Part shown: in pieces, positions 42,267-44,781 of the stretch
Layout: every line of letters starts with the position of its first letter
How positions within the stretch are numbered: the stretch's first letter is position 1
Position numbers and translations under genes: made by a program
From: Gemmatimonadota bacterium
Lineage (GTDB): Bacteria; Latescibacterota; UBA2968; UBA8231
NCBI GenBank assembly: GCA_018673255.1
Contig: JABHDC010000255.1
Coordinates: 1 to 44,781, forward strand
Reading direction: 5' to 3'
DNA: 44,781 nucleotides
Notes under the pieces: model-generated
What the model saw: only the letters and a program-made list of their open reading frames with translations
Database searches by the model: none
What the model was told of the DNA's origin: nothing

Positions 42267-42295
42267 GCGTGCAGCCGTGCATATAACCTGCACGC
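42267..42295 (-). terminator. Hairpin after the UroD-like gene, possible terminator
   Basis: GCGTGCAG (42267-42274) pairs perfectly with CTGCACGC (42288-42295) around a 13-base AT-rich loop. On the minus strand it lies 11 bases after the stop of the UroD-like gene and before mscS. No U-run follows, so intrinsic termination is only likely by position. Confidence 0.45.
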
Positions 42296-42305
42296 GTTGT
42301 CGCCA

Positions 42306-43421
42306 TCACACCACCACAGATCGCACCATGTCGAGGACTTTCACATACTGGGCGAAGGGAATGTCCGGGGCCACCGAATGATCCGAGTGGTACAGGTAAC
42401 CACCTCCCCGCGCCGCAGAAGTCACCTTGTCAGTGATCAGCGCCTGCATTTCGGCATCGGGAAGCAGCATCTCATCGTGACCGATATTGCCCATGAAAGC
42501 GAGGTGTTCTCCGTAGTCCCGTTTCAGTTCGCGCACATCCATCCCCGCATGCACTTCCAGAGGCTGAATACAATCGACACCGGCCTCGATGAGATTCCCG
42601 ATCAATGGCCGAAAGTCTCCATCGCAGTGAAAGATGATTTGCACGTCATTGGCGTGCAGGAATCTCACCAGGCGGCTCAAGGCTGGACAGCAGAGCTCGC
42701 AATGCAGTCGCGGTGAGAACATGGGACCGGTCTTGAGAGCCAGGTCCGAAGCCATGAAGAAACCATCGACGACGATCCCCAGATCGATCATGCCCTGGTA
42801 TCCTTCGATGAGCAGATCGATCTGCGCCTCAAACATCTCCCGCATCCACGCTGGATCCTCTAGCAGAGCGACGAGGGCCCGCTCGTGTCCCATACGGCGC
42901 CAGGTCGCTTCAAAGGCGTCGTACACGTAGAGGGCGATGTAGTCCTGGCTGTCGCGCAGACCAGCGTAAGCCGAGGCCTTGGTCTGCCAGTCGGTCTCCG
43001 GCGGACGCCAGTAGGGCGTAAAGGCGTAGAAGCCGTGCAGGCCGAAACGTTCCGGCGTCCAATGCAGGCGGTCCTTCAGCTGGTCCCAATCGGCGCGTGT
43101 CTTCACCGGATATTCGAGCATCTCTGCCGGTGCAGATCGCCCTTTCTGGAAGCGACCGATCGCACCATACGCATCGCGGCGCACGACGTGGGTCGCATGG
43201 GTCTCGATATCTCCAGCTTCAAAGCCGAAACCCGCATCGAAGTGCACCAGCTGCCACTCGAAATCGAAGAAATCCCGTGCCGAGACACCCCTCGGCATGT
43301 GACCTGCATCCTGCCAGGCAGTGAGGGTCTCATCCCAGAATGAGTCGTTGATCGGTAGCCGGTCGATGGGCCGCCGGCCGATGGCGGCGCGCATGCGCTC
43401 GCGATTTGTCATCACTCCCAT
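42306..43421 (-). CDS. Uroporphyrinogen decarboxylase-like methyltransferase family protein
   Basis: A 371-residue COG0407-type URO-D superfamily protein. MTNRERMRAAIGRRPIDRLP is the usual opening of this group, with the arginine-rich segment that in true HemE binds substrate carboxylates. MASDLALKTGPMFSP, IIFHCDGDFRPLI and DCIQPLEVHAGMD follow, with MGNIGHDEML near the end. These trends are shared with corrinoid-dependent methyltransferases such as those for methylamines or O-methyl ethers. It is clearly different from the other family member at 11304-12386. The ATG at 43421 or 43412 may serve as start. Its gene is divergent from arsR, and the ArsR operator lies between them. Confidence 0.82.
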   Translation of the reverse strand: MGVMTNRERMRAAIGRRPIDRLPINDSFWDETLTAWQDAGHMPRGVSARDFFDFEWQLVHFDAGFGFEAGDIETHATHVVRRDAYGAIGRFQKGRSAPAEMLEYPVKTRADWDQLKDRLHWTPERFGLHGFYAFTPYWRPPETDWQTKASAYAGLRDSQDYIALYVYDAFEATWRRMGHERALVALLEDPAWMREMFEAQIDLLIEGYQGMIDLGIVVDGFFMASDLALKTGPMFSPRLHCELCCPALSRLVRFLHANDVQIIFHCDGDFRPLIGNLIEAGVDCIQPLEVHAGMDVRELKRDYGEHLAFMGNIGHDEMLLPDAEMQALITDKVTSAARGGGYLYHSDHSVAPDIPFAQYVKVLDMVRSVVV

Positions 43422-43480
43422 ACCGTGTCTCCCCTATCGCAGTATTGTGCCACTCACGTTCCCGATGCAAGGATCGCTTC

Positions 43481-43513
43481 ATAAGTATTGCCTTATGTTA
43501 AGTGCTTACTTAT
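43481..43513. promoter_or_regulatory. Palindromic operator, likely ArsR autoregulatory site
   Basis: Outer half-sites ATAAGTA (43481-43487) and TACTTAT (43507-43513) and inner half-sites CTTA (43492-43495) and TAAG (43499-43502) share one dyad centre at 43497. Eleven of 16 arm positions pair. The site is AT-rich in a GC-rich region, lies 10 bases upstream of the arsR ATG, and fits ArsR-family repressor binding. It could regulate both arsR and the divergent gene. Confidence 0.7.
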
Positions 43514-43522
43514 GTTTCCTTC

Positions 43523-43831
43523 ATGGACATCGCTCAACCCCTCGCGGCTCTCGCCGACCCAAGCCGTCGTTCGATCTTCGAACTCCTGCACAAGACACCC
43601 GCATCCGTGCGTGAGCTCACCGATCAGCTGCCGATCAGCCAGCCCGCTGTATCCCAGCATCTGAAGATCCTGACCACGGCCGGTCTGGTGAGCTCGACGC
43701 CGGACGGGGCGCGACGGATCTATGCGGCCAATCCAGCGGGGCTGGCGCAGTTGCGCAGTTGGATCGACTCCATGTGGACGGATGTCCTCGACCACTTCGA
43801 ACAAGCTGCAAGAAAGGACGCCAATCTATGA
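43523..43831 (+). CDS. ArsR family transcriptional repressor
   Basis: A 102-residue winged-helix regulator. ALADPSRRSIFELL, VRELTDQLPISQPAVSQHLKILTTAGLV (recognition helix near residues 38-50) and GARRIYAANP (wing) are standard. The metal-binding Cys motifs of arsenic or zinc sensors are absent, so it belongs to the non-metal ArsR group that pairs with SRPBCC proteins. The ATG at 43523 is chosen over GTG 43502, which would lie inside the operator. Its stop overlaps the next gene in ATGA, and an operator palindrome lies just upstream. Confidence 0.9.
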   Translation: MDIAQPLAALADPSRRSIFELLHKTPASVRELTDQLPISQPAVSQHLKILTTAGLVSSTPDGARRIYAANPAGLAQLRSWIDSMWTDVLDHFEQAARKDANL

Positions 43832-44307
43832 GAATCGCCCCTGCCCCCCTCGATCCGATCGTCAAAGAGAGGACCGTGCCTCTCGAACTGGGGAAAGCCT
43901 TCGAGCTCTTCACTGCCCGAATCGGTGAATGGTGGCCTCTGGCGACACACTCGATCAGCGGTTCCACCTCGTCGACGGTGCGCTTCGAGCCCGCCGTCGG
44001 CGGTCGCATCATTGAGGCCCTGGCCGACGGTACCGAACACGCCTGGGCGGATGTGCTCGCCTGGGACCCACCGGAGCGTTTCGTTGTCTCCTGGCACCCG
44101 AACCCGAATCCAGACGCGGCCTCGACACTGGAAGTGAGATTCCATTCGGTGGCCGAAGGCACGACCATCCGACTCGAACACCGAGGATGGGAAGAGTTCG
44201 GGCAGAGCCAGGGACTGGAACTGCGTGAGGGATACACCTCCGGCTGGGAGGTCGTGCTCAGCGGCTTCACCCATCAGGCTGACGGCTTGGCTCCCATAGC
44301 AACCTGA
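43828..44307 (+). CDS. SRPBCC/AHSA1-domain protein
   Basis: A 159-residue START-like (SRPBCC) protein. The opening VKERTVPLELGKAFELFTAR, WWPLATHSI, GGRIIE and WDPPERFVVSWHP, and the tail EGYTSGWEVVLSGF are the usual Aha1-homologous pattern, a hydrophobic-ligand cavity. ArsR and SRPBCC genes commonly form such coupled pairs, and the ATGA overlap here implies translational coupling. The ligand and target are unknown. Confidence 0.9.
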   Translation: MRIAPAPLDPIVKERTVPLELGKAFELFTARIGEWWPLATHSISGSTSSTVRFEPAVGGRIIEALADGTEHAWADVLAWDPPERFVVSWHPNPNPDAASTLEVRFHSVAEGTTIRLEHRGWEEFGQSQGLELREGYTSGWEVVLSGFTHQADGLAPIAT

Positions 44308-44422
44308 TTCGGGCACCGATCTCGGGGATCTTCTCCCTCACTCGCATTTTCCCGTCTCCGCGACGGTCCTTAGTGTTTCGTGACCGCTCCCAGACTCCGC
44401 TCCTGTAAAGGTCCTGATTCGT

Positions 44423-44781
44423 ATGAGACGTACTCTCTTCGCCATCCTGATTCTGACGCTCACGTCATCTGTCTTCGCTCAGTCCGACGATCTGATCGAC
44501 TGCGACGATCCGGATTTCGTAGATGAGTTCGGCGAGTGCGATGACTACATCGACTGTGACGATCCCGACTTCGAAGATGAGTTCGGTGAATGCGATGATT
44601 TCATCGACTGTGACGATCCCGACTTCGAAGATGAGTTCGGTGAATGCGATGATTTCATCGACTGTGACGATCCCGACTTCGATGATGAGTTCGGTGAATG
44701 CGATGATTTCATCGACTGTGACGATCCCGACTTCGAAGATGAGTTCGGTGAATGCGATGATTTCATCGACTGTGACGATCC
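44423..44781 (+). CDS. Secreted hyper-acidic 18-residue repeat protein (partial)
   Basis: The coding frame starts at ATG 44423 and runs off the window. MRRTLFAILILTLTSSVFAQ is a clear signal peptide, followed by SDDL and tandem copies of an 18-residue unit, consensus IDCDDPDFEDEFGECDDF. Each unit has ten acidic residues, two cysteines and no basic residue. The pattern recalls calcium-binding thrombospondin type 3 repeats (DxDxD with paired Cys) but is not a recognised match. Five full copies and the start of a sixth are present. It has its own gap of 115 bases after the SRPBCC gene. The full length is not visible. Extracellular metal or cation binding is an inference. Confidence 0.7.
   Translation, partial: MRRTLFAILILTLTSSVFAQSDDLIDCDDPDFVDEFGECDDYIDCDDPDFEDEFGECDDFIDCDDPDFEDEFGECDDFIDCDDPDFDDEFGECDDFIDCDDPDFEDEFGECDDFIDCDD
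44495..44781 (+). repeat. 54-bp tandem repeat inside the acidic protein gene
   Basis: The repeats start at 44495, 44549, 44603, 44657, 44711 and 44765 (cut by the window end). Copies 2, 3 and 5 are identical or nearly so, copy 4 has a GAA-to-GAT change near 44681, and copy 1 is the most diverged. No stop codon arises in the opposite strand either, which produces a spurious reverse open frame. The pattern shows recent tandem amplification. Confidence 0.95.

Noticed and set aside
44545..44766. Minus-strand Ser/Lys-rich repeat open frame
   Set aside because: It exists only because the 54-bp coding repeat lacks reverse stop codons. The plus frame has a start and signal peptide.
44495..44781. Tandem repeats as a CRISPR array
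   Set aside because: The units are contiguous 54-bp in-frame codons without unique spacers, encoding a secreted acidic protein.

Overview
This 44.8 kb window is a dense, GC-rich (about 60%) bacterial chromosome segment. No rRNA, tRNA, CRISPR array, integrase or transposase is visible. It combines unusual glycoside hydrolases (GH123-, GH172-, GH42-, GH63- and GH109-like, plus two uncharacterised TIM barrels), Gfo/Idh/MocA oxidoreductases, phytanoyl-CoA-type dioxygenases, uroporphyrinogen-decarboxylase-like methyltransferases, an OPT-like DUF6785 transporter, and a lipoprotein with an NPLDP motif after its lipobox. That mix resembles uncultured FCB-type bacteria such as Latescibacterota or Poribacteria. 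The assignment is inferred from gene content only.

Layout. 1-6.2 kb: an exported barrel-like protein and a secreted DUF4091/GH123-like enzyme (+), a radical SAM protein (-), and a TIM-barrel hydrolase-like protein (+). 6.2-12.4 kb: a GH172 (DUF2961) gene (-) divergent from a compact + operon of TIM-barrel protein, 12+ TM OPT-like transporter and UroD-like protein. 12.5-14.7 kb: an AlkC-like DNA glycosylase (-) preceded by a degenerate tail of a second diaminopropionate ammonia-lyase gene, then a fusion of a CxxCxxCC (YkgJ-like) domain with a PqqD-like domain (+).

14.9-32.5 kb is entirely minus strand and forms three transcription blocks. The upstream block (32.5 to 26.3 kb) is a complete oligopeptide-type ABC importer. 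The middle block (25.9 to 19.3 kb) is an Fn3 lipoprotein that appears split by a frameshift from its propeller C-terminus, a miniature MotA-like membrane protein, a GH42-like enzyme and a diaminopropionate ammonia-lyase. The last (18.8 to 14.9 kb) is a 1307-residue sensor joining a DOMON/CBM9-like domain, 14 regulator-propeller repeats, a Y_Y_Y domain and one TM helix to a sigma-54-type AAA+ domain that lacks DNA-binding helices. Two near-identical 196-bp palindromic repeats sit exactly between these blocks, just past the stop codons of the first two.

32.8-36.9 kb (+): a 2OG-Fe(II) dioxygenase, a Gfo/Idh/MocA oxidoreductase, a GH109-like NAD-dependent glycosidase and a PhyH-family dioxygenase. 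36.9-43.4 kb (-): a GH63-like glycosidase, an aspartoacylase-family deacylase, an alpha/beta hydrolase, an (alpha/alpha) toroid protein, an MscS channel and a UroD-like protein. 43.5-44.3 kb (+): a coupled ArsR repressor and SRPBCC pair with a clear operator palindrome. The window ends inside a secreted, hyper-acidic protein built of nearly identical 18-residue repeats with two cysteines each.

Taken together the region looks devoted to import and breakdown of unusual glycans, amino sugars or peptides. The most novel items are the membrane sensor carrying its own sigma-54 AAA+ domain, the mini-MotA in a lipoprotein operon, the YkgJ-PqqD fusion, the split lipoprotein, the operon-end repeat and the acidic repeat protein.
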